Below, piece after piece: positions 38,337 through 46,547 of a stretch of DNA of 64,000 bases. This DNA comes from Mesorhizobium ventifaucium (GTDB taxonomy: Bacteria; Pseudomonadota; Alphaproteobacteria; Rhizobiales; Rhizobiaceae): assembly GCF_935822925.1 (NCBI RefSeq), contig NZ_CAKXZS010000011.1:103282-167281 (forward strand), written 5' to 3'. Positions within the stretch are counted from its first letter, which is position 1. Each line of letters starts with the position of its first letter. A program made the translations under genes and the position numbers. Under the pieces are notes generated by a model. That model did no database searches. It was not told the DNA's origin and saw only the letters and a program-made list of their open reading frames with translations.

Positions 38337-39104
38337 ATGCGTGAGTTGCCGCAAGGTCTGACGCCGCCGCACGATGGCGACGAAATCGAAATTTCCGAAA
38401 TCCAGCTTTCCCGCCGCGCAGTGTTGTCCGGCGCCGGTGCGCTGGCGCTGCTCGGCGTCACCGGCTGCAGCCAGACGCTCGACCTGTCGGCGCTGCAACT
38501 CGACGGCGTCACCACCGGCGCGATCACCCCTATCCGCCCGAGCATCAGCGTCGACAAGAACATCACCAGCCCTGGTGTGATGTATGCCTCCGTCACCGAC
38601 GGCGGCTTCACGCTGCCGGAAGTGCCCTACCTCAAGGTTAAGCCGGAGTTCCGCCGCCAGATCGTCGTCGACCCGACCGGCGAGCAGCCCGGCACCATCG
38701 TCGTCCATTCGCAGGAGCGGCTGCTCTATCTGGTGCAGCCCGGCGGTGACGCGATCCGTTACGGCGTCGGCATCGGCAAGGAAGGCTTCCGCTGGTCCGG
38801 CCGCGCCAACATCCAGTACGGCAAGGAATGGCCGACCTGGAGGCCGCCGGCCGAGATGATCGCCCGCAAGCCGGAACTGGTGAAATGGCAGGCCGGGCAG
38901 CCCGGCGGCCTCGACAACCCGCTCGGCGCGCGTGCGCTGTACATCTACCAGAACGGCCAGGACACCGGCTACCGCATCCACGGTTCGCCCGAATGGTGGA
39001 GCATCGGCCAGGCGATGTCGTCGGGTTGCGTTCGCCTGATCAATCAGGACATCATCGACCTCTACAGCCGCGTCTCCAGGAAGAACCCGGTCGTCGTCGT
39101 CTGA
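38337..39104 (+). CDS. L,D-transpeptidase (YkuD)
   Basis: A 255-residue exported enzyme that forms 3-3 cross-links in peptidoglycan or anchors proteins to it. Residues 25-45 contain a twin-Arg-like SRRAVLSGAGALALLG followed by a lipobox-like LGVTGC. The catalytic YkuD motif is IHGSPEWWSIGQAMSSGCVRL (His to Cys). A Pro/Ile-rich linker precedes the domain. Rhizobial genomes have many such paralogues. Confidence 0.88.
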   Translation: MRELPQGLTPPHDGDEIEISEIQLSRRAVLSGAGALALLGVTGCSQTLDLSALQLDGVTTGAITPIRPSISVDKNITSPGVMYASVTDGGFTLPEVPYLKVKPEFRRQIVVDPTGEQPGTIVVHSQERLLYLVQPGGDAIRYGVGIGKEGFRWSGRANIQYGKEWPTWRPPAEMIARKPELVKWQAGQPGGLDNPLGARALYIYQNGQDTGYRIHGSPEWWSIGQAMSSGCVRLINQDIIDLYSRVSRKNPVVVV

Positions 39105-39223
39105 CCCTCCCGGTCATCGTCTGTAAACGATGCGGCTGGCGCGGCCGCTCGACTCTCCCGTTGCGCGATCTCGCAAGACAGGCGAATGTGCCTTGCAAAG
39201 CCACTGCTCGGGAGACGTGAAGC

Positions 39224-40390
39224 ATGTCCGGAACTTTTGTCATCGCGCAAGGCGGCGGCCCGACCGCCGTCATCAACCAGACGGTGGTGGGCGCCACACT
39301 CGAGATTCGCAGGCGGCATCCCGGCGCCAAGGTTTTGGGCTCGATCCATGGCGTGCGCGGCATCCGCGACGGCAACTATGTCGATCTTTCGGCGATTGCC
39401 GAGGACCGGCTGCGGCTGATTGCGGCGACGCCGAGCGCCGCGCTTGGCTCGACCCGCGACAAGCCGGACGAGGCCTATTGCGAGATCATCCTCAACGGCC
39501 TGAAGAAGGCGGGCGCCGATGCCTTCATCTACATCGGCGGCAACGACACGTCCGGCACGCAGCAGATTCTGACCGACGCAGCCGGCGGCAAGATGGCTTT
39601 TGTCCATGCGCCGAAAACCATCGACAACGATCTCGAGGAGAACGACCACACGCCGGGCTTCATTTCGGCAGCCGAGTTCGTCGCCGGCGCTTTTCTCTCG
39701 GTCGACCTCGATTTCCGTGCCCTGCCGGGCATCTATGTCGGCATCGTCATGGGCCGGCACGCCGGCTTCCTCACCGCCGCCGCCGCCGCATGGCAGCTTG
39801 ATCGCGACAGCGGCCCGCATCTCGTCTATGTGCCGGAGCGTCCGTTCTCGGCTTCAGCCTTCATCGACGACGTGCGCGCCACGCTCGATCGCCACAAGCG
39901 CTGCATCGTCGCAGTCTCCGAAGGCGTCAGCACCGCCGACGGCAAGGCGCTGGTCGAAAGCCTTGTGCCGCCGGACAAACTGGAGCGCGATGCGCATGGC
40001 AATGTCAAGCTGTCGGGCAGCGACCTGCCGGCCGCCCTCGAGCGCGCGCTGGCCGAAGGATTGCCGGGCAAGCGGGCGCGCGTCGATGCGCTAGGCTACA
40101 TGCCGCGCGGCTATGTCGGCGCCATCAATGCCGTCGATGCGCAGGAAGCCTTCGATGCCGGCGCTTTCGCCGTCAAGGTGGCGGAAGAGGGAGGCGGCTC
40201 GGTGGCACTGCAATATGACGGCGAGAAAACCGTGCTTAACAAGGTGCCGCTGAAAAACGTCGCCGGCAAAACCCGTCACATGCCCGACGATTTCATGCTG
40301 CCGGATGTCAACCGGCTCTCCGACGCAGGAATGGCCTATCTGAAGCGGCTGGTCCCCGAAAAGTACAAGGTCGGAAAGCCGTTCGTCTGA
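39224..40390 (+). CDS. pfp: 6-phosphofructokinase, probably pyrophosphate-dependent
   Basis: A 388-residue PFK-family enzyme interconverting fructose 6-phosphate and fructose 1,6-bisphosphate. The residues that set phosphoryl-donor specificity read GGND (105-108) and PKTIDND (130-136); Asp at the second site and Lys in PKTIDND mark the PPi-dependent type rather than ATP-PFK. The catalytic Asp is in TIDND. GGGAGACGTGAAGC lies upstream of the ATG. It stands alone. Confidence 0.85.
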   Translation: MSGTFVIAQGGGPTAVINQTVVGATLEIRRRHPGAKVLGSIHGVRGIRDGNYVDLSAIAEDRLRLIAATPSAALGSTRDKPDEAYCEIILNGLKKAGADAFIYIGGNDTSGTQQILTDAAGGKMAFVHAPKTIDNDLEENDHTPGFISAAEFVAGAFLSVDLDFRALPGIYVGIVMGRHAGFLTAAAAAWQLDRDSGPHLVYVPERPFSASAFIDDVRATLDRHKRCIVAVSEGVSTADGKALVESLVPPDKLERDAHGNVKLSGSDLPAALERALAEGLPGKRARVDALGYMPRGYVGAINAVDAQEAFDAGAFAVKVAEEGGGSVALQYDGEKTVLNKVPLKNVAGKTRHMPDDFMLPDVNRLSDAGMAYLKRLVPEKYKVGKPFV

Positions 40391-40441
40391 TGCCAGCTCG
40401 CCTCGGATGCCGGAAATCTCGTGATGCCGGATTTCTCCTAG

Positions 40442-41161
40442 ATGCTTGACTGGTTCAGCAAGACCGTCGTCGACGCCGATACGACGATGCTGACCGAGCC
40501 GTTCGTGCATGATTTCGTGCGCGCCAACATCTGGCATCTGCGCGGCCGCGACGTCGACCTGCTTGTCGACACCGGCATGGGGATTTGCCCGCTGGCGCCA
40601 CAGATCGACACGCCTGATGGCAAGCCGCTGCTCGTCGTCGCCACCCATATCCACCTCGACCATGTCGGTTCGCTGCACGAATTCCCGCTGCGGGCGGGAC
40701 CGAGGATGAGTGCCGCGCAATTCGACAGCATGGACGACGCCGTCACCTACGCCCACATGTTTCATGATCTCGACGGCGCCGTCTCGAAGCTGCCGGCGCC
40801 CGGCTGGAAAGCGGCCGAATACAGAATCCCGCCGGCACCGCTGACGCGGACGCTTGACGAGGGCGATCTGGTCGACCTTGGCGACCGGCAATTCCGCGTG
40901 CTGCATCTGCCCGGCCATTCGCCCGATTCGATTGCGCTGTTCGATGAGGCCGACGGCCTGTTCTTCGCCGGCGACGCCATCTACGACGCCATGCTGATCG
41001 ACGACCTGCCGGATTCCGACCGATCAGCCTATCGCCGAACCATGCAGCGGCTGCTCGATCTGCCTGTCAGCATCGGCCATGGCGGGCATGGACCAAGCTT
41101 CGACGCCAAACGGATGCGCGAGATCGCCACCGGTTATCTCAGGCGGGCAGACGGCGCATAG
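40442..41161 (+). CDS. MBL-fold metallo-hydrolase
   Basis: A 239-residue metallo-beta-lactamase-fold enzyme. The metal motif is ATHIHLDHVGS (His69, His71, Asp73, His74); later ligands are in LPGHSPDSIALF and FFAGDAIYDAM, with SIGHGGHG near the end. Substrate specificity cannot be read. It starts 51 bp after the PFK stop, so it may be co-transcribed with it. Confidence 0.88.
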   Translation: MLDWFSKTVVDADTTMLTEPFVHDFVRANIWHLRGRDVDLLVDTGMGICPLAPQIDTPDGKPLLVVATHIHLDHVGSLHEFPLRAGPRMSAAQFDSMDDAVTYAHMFHDLDGAVSKLPAPGWKAAEYRIPPAPLTRTLDEGDLVDLGDRQFRVLHLPGHSPDSIALFDEADGLFFAGDAIYDAMLIDDLPDSDRSAYRRTMQRLLDLPVSIGHGGHGPSFDAKRMREIATGYLRRADGA

Positions 41162-41270
41162 GAGCCTTCGATGGCCGGAAGGACGGAGCCGGGAAGAAAT
41201 GCGGGCTCGTGATCCCGTCAGCAATTTTGTTCTTGTTTTGTGCCGGCAACTATGCTATCAATTTCTGCAT

Positions 41271-41344
41271 GGCGCTGAATCGCGCCACCGACCCGCCGCG
41301 ACGCGGTTTTTTGTTTCAGGTGGCGCCATTCCCCTCATCAGAGG
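41271..41344 (+). other. Structured intergenic stretch, possible small RNA or terminator
   Basis: A short hairpin GGCGC/GCGCC (41271-41286) competes with a longer one formed by GCGCCACC (41282-41289) and GGTGGCGC (41319-41326). Inside the latter is CCGC-GAC-GCGG followed by six T (41296-41312), a terminator-like unit. CCTC-ATCA-GAGG (41333-41344) follows. It may be the transcript end of the MBL gene or part of an unrecognised RNA. Confidence 0.4.
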
Positions 41345-41422
41345 TTCGAATGCAGCGAGCTGACGACACCGACCCATTAAATTAAATCTTCGCCATCCGC
41401 ACAGCAGGGCCTTCGTGCTTCT

Positions 41423-41680
41423 GCGATCGGCTTCGGTCCGATGGACGTCACGCCGGATGTGCGACAGGCGATGAACCTGACGCCCAACTAGCGCGGCGCG
41501 CTGGTGGACAGCGTCGATCCTGACAGGGCGGCGTCGGCTTCCGGCATCCAGGCCGGCGCCGCTGCGGAAGTTGGCAGTCCCGCGAGGCTGAGAGCAAGCT
41601 TGGTCGCAGGTTCGGCCAAGAATCTGGTTGCCCGCCAGAGCATCTTCGAGAAGACTAGTGAAGGCCGACAGGCGGCCTGA
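41423..41680 (+). pseudogene. Relic of the C-terminal PDZ region of a DegP/HtrA-like protease
   Basis: Read in one frame the DNA gives AIGFGPMDVTPDVRQAMNL, then TPN, an in-frame TAG at 41489, then RGALVDSVDPDRAASASGIQ and a degraded tail ending at TGA 41678. The first part matches the linker before the second PDZ domain of Do-type proteases, and RGALVxSVxP is the start of that domain. The protease domain and first PDZ are absent. This is a decayed 3' fragment. Confidence 0.6.
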
Positions 41681-41698
41681 TGCAAACGGATTGTCTCG

Positions 41699-42310
41699 AT
41701 GATCACCCGCGGCTTCTCTTCAGGACGAAAGCCCCCGACGGATGCGGATGCCCGTATCCCGCCGGGGCAGTATCTCGAGCAAGGGTTTCCGGTGCTGTCG
41801 GCCGGGCCGACGCCGCGCGTGCGCACCGAGGACTGGTCGTTCACGCTCAAGCACGGACCGCGGCCGATCAAGACGTGGAACTGGACAGAGTTCAACGCGC
41901 TGCCTTTGGCCAAGATGACGCGCGACATCCATTGTGTCACCGCGTGGACCAAGTTCGACACGGCGTGGCAAGGTGTGCTGGTCGACGATATTCTGGCGGA
42001 TGCCGGCATCGAGCCACCGACGGCCTTCACACTGGCGCTGTCCTTCGACGGCTATACCACCAACGTGCCGACGCAGGATCTCACCGCCGGCAAGGCGATG
42101 GTGGCGCTGCTTTACGAAGGCAAGCCGATCACGCCGGACCATGGCGGCCCAGCCCGGCTGCTGGTTCCGCATCTCTATTTCTGGAAATCGGCCAAATGGC
42201 TGAACGGGCTGCAGTTCACCGAGCGCGACGAGCCGGGCTTCTGGGAACTGCGCGGCTATCACATCTATGGCGACCCGTGGCGCGAGCAGCGCTATACGAG
42301 CGATCCATGA
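41699..42310 (+). CDS. Sulfite-oxidase-like molybdopterin oxidoreductase
   Basis: A 203-residue protein with only the molybdopterin-binding fold of the sulfite oxidase family; no signal peptide, haem or dimerisation domain. The Mo-ligand Cys is Cys79 in MTRDIHCVTAWTKFDTAWQGV. It ends with FWELRGYHIYGDPWREQRY, typical of the group. It overlaps by 4 bp an FNR-type reductase that probably supplies or takes electrons. The substrate is unknown; MsrP-like sulfoxide reduction is one option, but export signals are lacking. Confidence 0.85.
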   Translation: MITRGFSSGRKPPTDADARIPPGQYLEQGFPVLSAGPTPRVRTEDWSFTLKHGPRPIKTWNWTEFNALPLAKMTRDIHCVTAWTKFDTAWQGVLVDDILADAGIEPPTAFTLALSFDGYTTNVPTQDLTAGKAMVALLYEGKPITPDHGGPARLLVPHLYFWKSAKWLNGLQFTERDEPGFWELRGYHIYGDPWREQRYTSDP

Positions 42311-43053
42311 GCGACCGGCCGGCGGCGCAGTCGCCCTGGCAGACGGTGACCATCAGCCGCATCGAGAAGCGCACGCCGCGCGTTACCAGCTTTTTCCTCG
42401 AGCCGTCGCGGCCCTTTGCCTATCGTGCCGGGCAGCATGTCGATGTCAGGCTGACGGCGCCGGACGGCTATCAGGCGCGCCGCTCCTACTCCATCGCCTC
42501 GGCGCCGGAAGCCGGCGAGACGATCGAACTGGCGATCGAAAGGCTCGATGACGGCGAGGTCTCACCCTTCTTCCACGATATCGCGGCGGTTGGCGACGAG
42601 GTCGAACTGCGCGGACCGCTCGGCGGCCACTTCGTCTGGTCCGACAGCGACGGCGGCCCGCTTCTGCTGGTCGGCGGCGGGTCCGGCGTGGTGCCGCTGA
42701 TGGCGATGATCCGCCATCGCGCCGCGCGCAAATCGACGGTGCTCGTGGCACTGGTATTTTCCGCACGGGTCTGGGACGAGGTGATCTTTCGCGACGAGCT
42801 GATCGACCTCCACGATCGCCGGGACGGTTTCGATCTGGTGTTGGCGCTGACCCGCGAGTCCGCCCGGCGCCCGGCGGACTATTCGCGGCGGCTCGATGTC
42901 GCGATGATGGAGCAATCGATGCTGCGGCTGCCCGCGCCGCCAAGGTTCGCCTTTGTCTGCGGCTCGAATGCGTTTGTGTCGGCTGCCGCCCAGGCGCTGA
43001 TCGATGCCGGCGTTCCGGCAAGCCTCATCCGCACCGAGCGCTACGGGGTTTAA
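42307..43053 (+). CDS. FNR-type flavin oxidoreductase, partner of the sulfite-oxidase-like protein
   Basis: A 248-residue ferredoxin-NADP reductase-like protein. FAD is bound through ARRSYSIASAPEAG (about 59-72) and NAD(P) through LLLVGGGSGVVPLMAMI and FAFVCGSNAFV. No [2Fe-2S] domain is present, unlike the neighbour GbcB. ATGA overlap with the upstream molybdoenzyme indicates a two-gene unit. It converges on gbcB with 12 bp between. Confidence 0.85.
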   Translation: MSDRPAAQSPWQTVTISRIEKRTPRVTSFFLEPSRPFAYRAGQHVDVRLTAPDGYQARRSYSIASAPEAGETIELAIERLDDGEVSPFFHDIAAVGDEVELRGPLGGHFVWSDSDGGPLLLVGGGSGVVPLMAMIRHRAARKSTVLVALVFSARVWDEVIFRDELIDLHDRRDGFDLVLALTRESARRPADYSRRLDVAMMEQSMLRLPAPPRFAFVCGSNAFVSAAAQALIDAGVPASLIRTERYGV

Positions 43054-43065
43054 GCTCCCCGCCGG

Positions 43066-44190
43066 TCAGGCGTCGATCTCGATCGCCGTCAGCGGCTTCG
43101 AACAGCAGGCAAGGATGAAGCCATCGTCGATCTCGTGATCGAGGATGCCGCCATTGTGGCTCATCTCGACTGTCCCCGAGACCTTTTTCACCTTGCAGGT
43201 TCCGCACAGGCCGAACTCGCAGGCCGCCGGGATGCGCACGCCCGAAGCGCGCGCCGTCTGCAGCACGGTTTGGCCGGCAACGCAGTCGGCATCGACATCC
43301 GAAAGCGAAAAGCGGATCGGCGTTGCGGCGTCGGCAGGTACCTCGATCCCGCCCTCTGCCGGCCCACCTCCTGCCGGCGAACCGAACGGGGCCGGTATTT
43401 CCTCCACCCCTGGGGCCGCAAAGCTTTCCTGATGATAGTTGGCCATGTCGAAGCCGGCCGCCTCCAGCATCTGCCGCACGGCGCGCATGAACGGGTCGGG
43501 GCCGCAGCAGAAAATTTCGCGCTCGCGAAAATCGGGCGCCAGCAGCGGCAGCCTTATCGCGTCGATCCGGCCCATATGGCCGAACCAGCCCTCACGGCTG
43601 GACCGCTCCTCGATCATGAAGCCGAGCGTCAGGCCCGGCATGCGGCTGCCGAGCAGCTCGAGCTCCTTGCGGAAGATGATCTCCTCGGGCTTTCGCGCGC
43701 AGTTGACGAAGCCGACGTCTGTCCATGGCGCGCAGTCGTTCAGCCAGCGCAGCATCGACATCATCGGCGTCACGCCGGAGCCGGCCGAAATGAACAGATA
43801 CCTGGCCGCGGGATGGCTGTGCAGCGAAAAGTCGCCCGCCGGCCCATAGGCCTTCACATGAACGCCGGGTTTCAGATTGTCGAACATCCAGCGCGTGCCG
43901 AGGCTGCCGGCCTGCGCTTTCACCGTCACCGCGATCGAGAACGGCCGCGACGGCGAGGACGACAGCGTATAGGTCCGCATCAGCGGGCCCTCGGTGGTCG
44001 GCAGTTCCAGCGTCACGAACTGCCCTGGTCTGTAACGGAACCAGGTCTGGTTGTCGGAGCGGAAGGTGAAGGTCTTCACGTCAGGCGCCTCGTCGCTGAC
44101 GCCGATCACTTCCAGCACCTGGAGCCTATCGTTCCAGGGCGCCATCTCGTCGAGATGGCGGTAGAGGCCAAGGTCCGTCATCGCATTCAT
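43066..44190 (-). CDS. gbcB: Glycine betaine demethylase, reductase subunit
   Basis: A 374-residue hybrid reductase: an FNR module (FAD motif MRTYTLSSSPSR, NAD motif FISAGSGVTPMMSMLRW) at about 20-260, then a linker and a C-terminal plant-type [2Fe-2S] ferredoxin domain with CEFGLCGTCKV and ACCSKP. It passes electrons from NAD(P)H to the Rieske centre of GbcA. The start at MNAMTDLGLY (44190) has GAGG upstream; a longer frame overlaps gbcA. It starts 14 bp after the gbcA stop. Confidence 0.85.
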   Translation of the reverse strand: MNAMTDLGLYRHLDEMAPWNDRLQVLEVIGVSDEAPDVKTFTFRSDNQTWFRYRPGQFVTLELPTTEGPLMRTYTLSSSPSRPFSIAVTVKAQAGSLGTRWMFDNLKPGVHVKAYGPAGDFSLHSHPAARYLFISAGSGVTPMMSMLRWLNDCAPWTDVGFVNCARKPEEIIFRKELELLGSRMPGLTLGFMIEERSSREGWFGHMGRIDAIRLPLLAPDFREREIFCCGPDPFMRAVRQMLEAAGFDMANYHQESFAAPGVEEIPAPFGSPAGGGPAEGGIEVPADAATPIRFSLSDVDADCVAGQTVLQTARASGVRIPAACEFGLCGTCKVKKVSGTVEMSHNGGILDHEIDDGFILACCSKPLTAIEIDA

Positions 44191-44204
44191 CCCCTTGACC
44201 TCGT

Positions 44205-45452
44205 TCAGGCGACGCTGCGCAGCGCCGGCCGCCCGGCCTCGGCAAGGCGCGGCCCGATGAAGGTGGCGTACCATTCGACGAACTGGATGACGCCGCCCTC
44301 ATGCAGTTCCGAATAGGGGCCGGGCTCATAGGCCGGCGACAGGATGCCGAAGGCGTTTTCCTCGACGATGCGACGGTCCTGGTCGTTGGTCTCGGTCCAG
44401 ACATGGGTAAGCTCGGCGAGGTCGTAGTCGACGCCTTCGACCGCGTCCCTATGGACAAGCCATTTGGTGGTGACGGCCGTTTCCGTAGCACTGATCGGCA
44501 GCACGCGGAAGGTGACCGCATGATCGCCGAGGATATGGTTCCAGCTCGTCGGATAGTGATAGAGCAGCAGCGCGCCGATACGGTCGGTGGAAACGCTCTC
44601 GGAAAGGTTCTTCTTCACCGCGCGTCTGCCCGTCATCGTATAGCTGACGGCGTCGCGCAGCAGCGGCGCGCGGGTGGCGCGATACTGCCCGGCCGGATCG
44701 ATACGGAACTTACTCGGCAAGCCCGCGGCCTCGCATTTCGCCCAGTGCGCGAGCATCTCCGGATCGCTGTCGGCGCCCTGCACGCCGGTCACGGTCGGCG
44801 CTTCCGGGAATGTCTTGCACAGTTCGGGATGGTTGCCGGCGCAATGGTAGCACTCGCGGTTGTTCTCCCAGACGAGCTTCCAGTTGCCCTTCTCGACGAT
44901 GGTCGATTCGAAGGCGACCTTTGCCTCGCGCAGCCGGTGCGGCAGGAGGTAAGGCTCGATCATGGTGCGCATCGGCGCGAAGTCCGCCGGCTCGTTGGCC
45001 AGGCAGATGAAGATGTAGCCGCCAACGCTTTCGCAAGCCACCGGCTTCAGGCCGAACTGGCTCTTGTCGAAGCCGTCTGCCATCTGGCGAGCAAACAAGA
45101 GCCGGCCGTCCAACTCGTAGGTCCACTGGTGATAGGGGCAGACCAGCTTCGCCGCAGTGCCCTTGTCGGCATTGCAGACACGGCTGCCGCGATGCCGGCA
45201 GGAATTGTGGAAGGCATTGATCTTGCCTTGCTGGTCGCGGACCAGCACGAGCGGATAATCGCCGATCTGGGCGGTGATGTAGCTGCCAGGTTTCGGCAAC
45301 TCGCAATCGTGACCGATGAACAGCCAGTCGCGATACCAGATCAGCTCCATGTCGAGCTTGAAGAAATCTGGATCGGTGTAGAAGGGCTGCTCGAGCGAAT
45401 AGCCTTGCCTGCGGCCGTGCAAGAGCCTCAGCATGTCGTTGCGCGCGTCCAT
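44205..45452 (-). CDS. gbcA: Glycine betaine demethylase, Rieske oxygenase subunit
   Basis: A 415-residue aromatic-ring-hydroxylase-type oxygenase. The Rieske [2Fe-2S] ligands are Cys85 and His87 (CRHRG) and Cys105 and His108 (CPYH). The mononuclear iron region is WENNRECYHCAGNHPELC. GbcAB oxidatively demethylates glycine betaine to dimethylglycine plus formaldehyde; a related betaine such as stachydrine is possible. I use ATG 45452 (MDARNDMLRLLHGRRQGYSL is a usual start). An in-frame ATG at 45533 with AAGAGG upstream would add 27 residues. A cobalamin riboswitch precedes the gene. Confidence 0.85.
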   Translation of the reverse strand: MDARNDMLRLLHGRRQGYSLEQPFYTDPDFFKLDMELIWYRDWLFIGHDCELPKPGSYITAQIGDYPLVLVRDQQGKINAFHNSCRHRGSRVCNADKGTAAKLVCPYHQWTYELDGRLLFARQMADGFDKSQFGLKPVACESVGGYIFICLANEPADFAPMRTMIEPYLLPHRLREAKVAFESTIVEKGNWKLVWENNRECYHCAGNHPELCKTFPEAPTVTGVQGADSDPEMLAHWAKCEAAGLPSKFRIDPAGQYRATRAPLLRDAVSYTMTGRRAVKKNLSESVSTDRIGALLLYHYPTSWNHILGDHAVTFRVLPISATETAVTTKWLVHRDAVEGVDYDLAELTHVWTETNDQDRRIVEENAFGILSPAYEPGPYSELHEGGVIQFVEWYATFIGPRLAEAGRPALRSVA

Positions 45453-45578
45453 GTCCTGTCCTCGTGTAAGGACTGAACTGGTGGTGATGGAGGGAGGACC
45501 GCTTGCAGGCTGGCGACAGCGCCGGACATGCATAATCCACCTCTTGATCGCCCACCGCGATCAGTCGAGTCTAGAAAT

Positions 45579-45757
45579 CTCGGGCTGGTTTCCGGGCTCT
45601 GGAGTGTCCTTGCGGACTCATCGCGACACCTTCCCAGGCTTGTGGCCCAGTGGTCTCCCGTTGCGACTTGAACTCCACCACCGTTGCGGGGGCAGCGCCG
45701 GGTTCTGACCGGCTTCCCAATTCTCCGCTTCGTCGTCACCAAGCGGCACCTGAGATG
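45579..45757 (-). promoter_or_regulatory. Cobalamin (B12) riboswitch upstream of gbcAB
   Basis: Read on the minus strand, the conserved blocks come in order: CAGGTGCC, GGGAAGCCGGT with CCGGCGCTGCCCCCGCAACGG (the B12-box region), GACCACTGGGCCACAAGCC, TGGGAAGG, CGATGAGTCCG and AGCCCGGAAACCAGCCCG. This is the standard class I/II cobalamin aptamer. Its 3' end is 46 nt before an ATG (45533) and 127 nt before the preferred gbcA start. A small hairpin (45546-45562) abuts the AAGAGG site, which suggests control of translation. Confidence 0.9.
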
Positions 45758-45786
45758 GCGTGATCTAATCATGCTGGCCGGCTGAC

Positions 45787-46249
45787 TGTCGGCATGAAAG
45801 CGACATCGTATCCATGCGGCGCGACACGGCCGGCGAAACGTACAGGTTATAATTGCAGGGCTGAAACCTTACTTTGTCGGCGGCCATTGTCGGCTGGCGT
45901 GACATCGAATCCGCCCCGCGGCGGAGAGACTATTAGCCGCCTCTAAAATCGAACCGAACGGTTCGTTTCTGTTGACAATGCGTACAGCACGCGGTGAACG
46001 CAGGTCGGCCAATCCGTCAAATCGTCGAATGGCACATTTGGCATAAGTCATTGAAAAACCGCCCACAAAACCATTGCTGTGGATGTCTCTGGTACAATTT
46101 CAAGGTGTAGATTCTTGGTCCACACGGAACAACTTCGTGATTGGAATCCGCCGAATGGCCTTCCCACATCGGGGCTGTCCGAACGACGCGAATTCCTCCC
46201 AAGACACGCCGCTAGACGGACGGAAGACTAAGATACTGGAGTGCTAAAA
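45787..46249. other. Intergenic region without a gene; contains an orphan inverted repeat
   Basis: No coding sequence is supported here. At 45950-45965 lies CGAACCGAACGGTTCG, a perfect inverted repeat of the AACCGNNCGGTT form often bound by TetR-family repressors, with TTGACA at 45972-45977 just after. No TetR gene is next to it, so it may be a leftover operator. The rest shows nothing I recognise. GGAG before 46250 belongs to the next gene. Confidence 0.4.
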
Positions 46250-46474
46250 ATGAAAAAGATTGCTCTTACTGCCGTCGCCGTTCTGGCCATCACCGGCAGC
46301 GCCTTTGCCGGCAGCGACCATTATGGGTCCAACGCCGCCAACCAGCCGGCCGCTGCGGTCGACAGCAACTCGTACACGGCTTCGATTCGGAATTCGGCTT
46401 CGGCGCAGAATCCGGTTCCGGCTGACGAGAAACCCGTCAACGGCAGCGACCGTAACCTGTTCGGCAATAACTAA
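46250..46474 (+). CDS. DUF680 secreted small protein, copy 1
   Basis: A 74-residue exported protein. The signal peptide is MKKIALTAVAVLAITGSAFA (about 1-20). The mature part is polar, rich in Asn, Ser and Ala, ending NGSDRNLFGNN. The C-terminal DRNLFG motif and size fit DUF680, a family nearly restricted to Mesorhizobium, function unknown. GGAG lies 8 nt before the ATG. A paralogue follows 73 bp downstream. Confidence 0.85.
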   Translation: MKKIALTAVAVLAITGSAFAGSDHYGSNAANQPAAAVDSNSYTASIRNSASAQNPVPADEKPVNGSDRNLFGNN

Positions 46475-46547
46475 CAGTCCGTTCCAACAGCAGCGGCGGC
46501 ATTTGCCCGCCGCGCTGGTGGAATCAAGAAATCCAGGAGTTTTGAAA

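Noticed and set aside
41340..41370. tRNA-like GAGGTTCGAATGC segment
   Set aside because: GTTCGAA resembles a T-loop, but the flanking bases do not form a 5-bp T stem and no acceptor or anticodon arm fits.
45533..45533. Longer gbcA start (27 extra residues) at the ATG closest to the riboswitch
   Set aside because: It has AAGAGG upstream and would suit riboswitch control, but the added residues look non-coding and the family normally starts at MDARND; kept only as an alternative.
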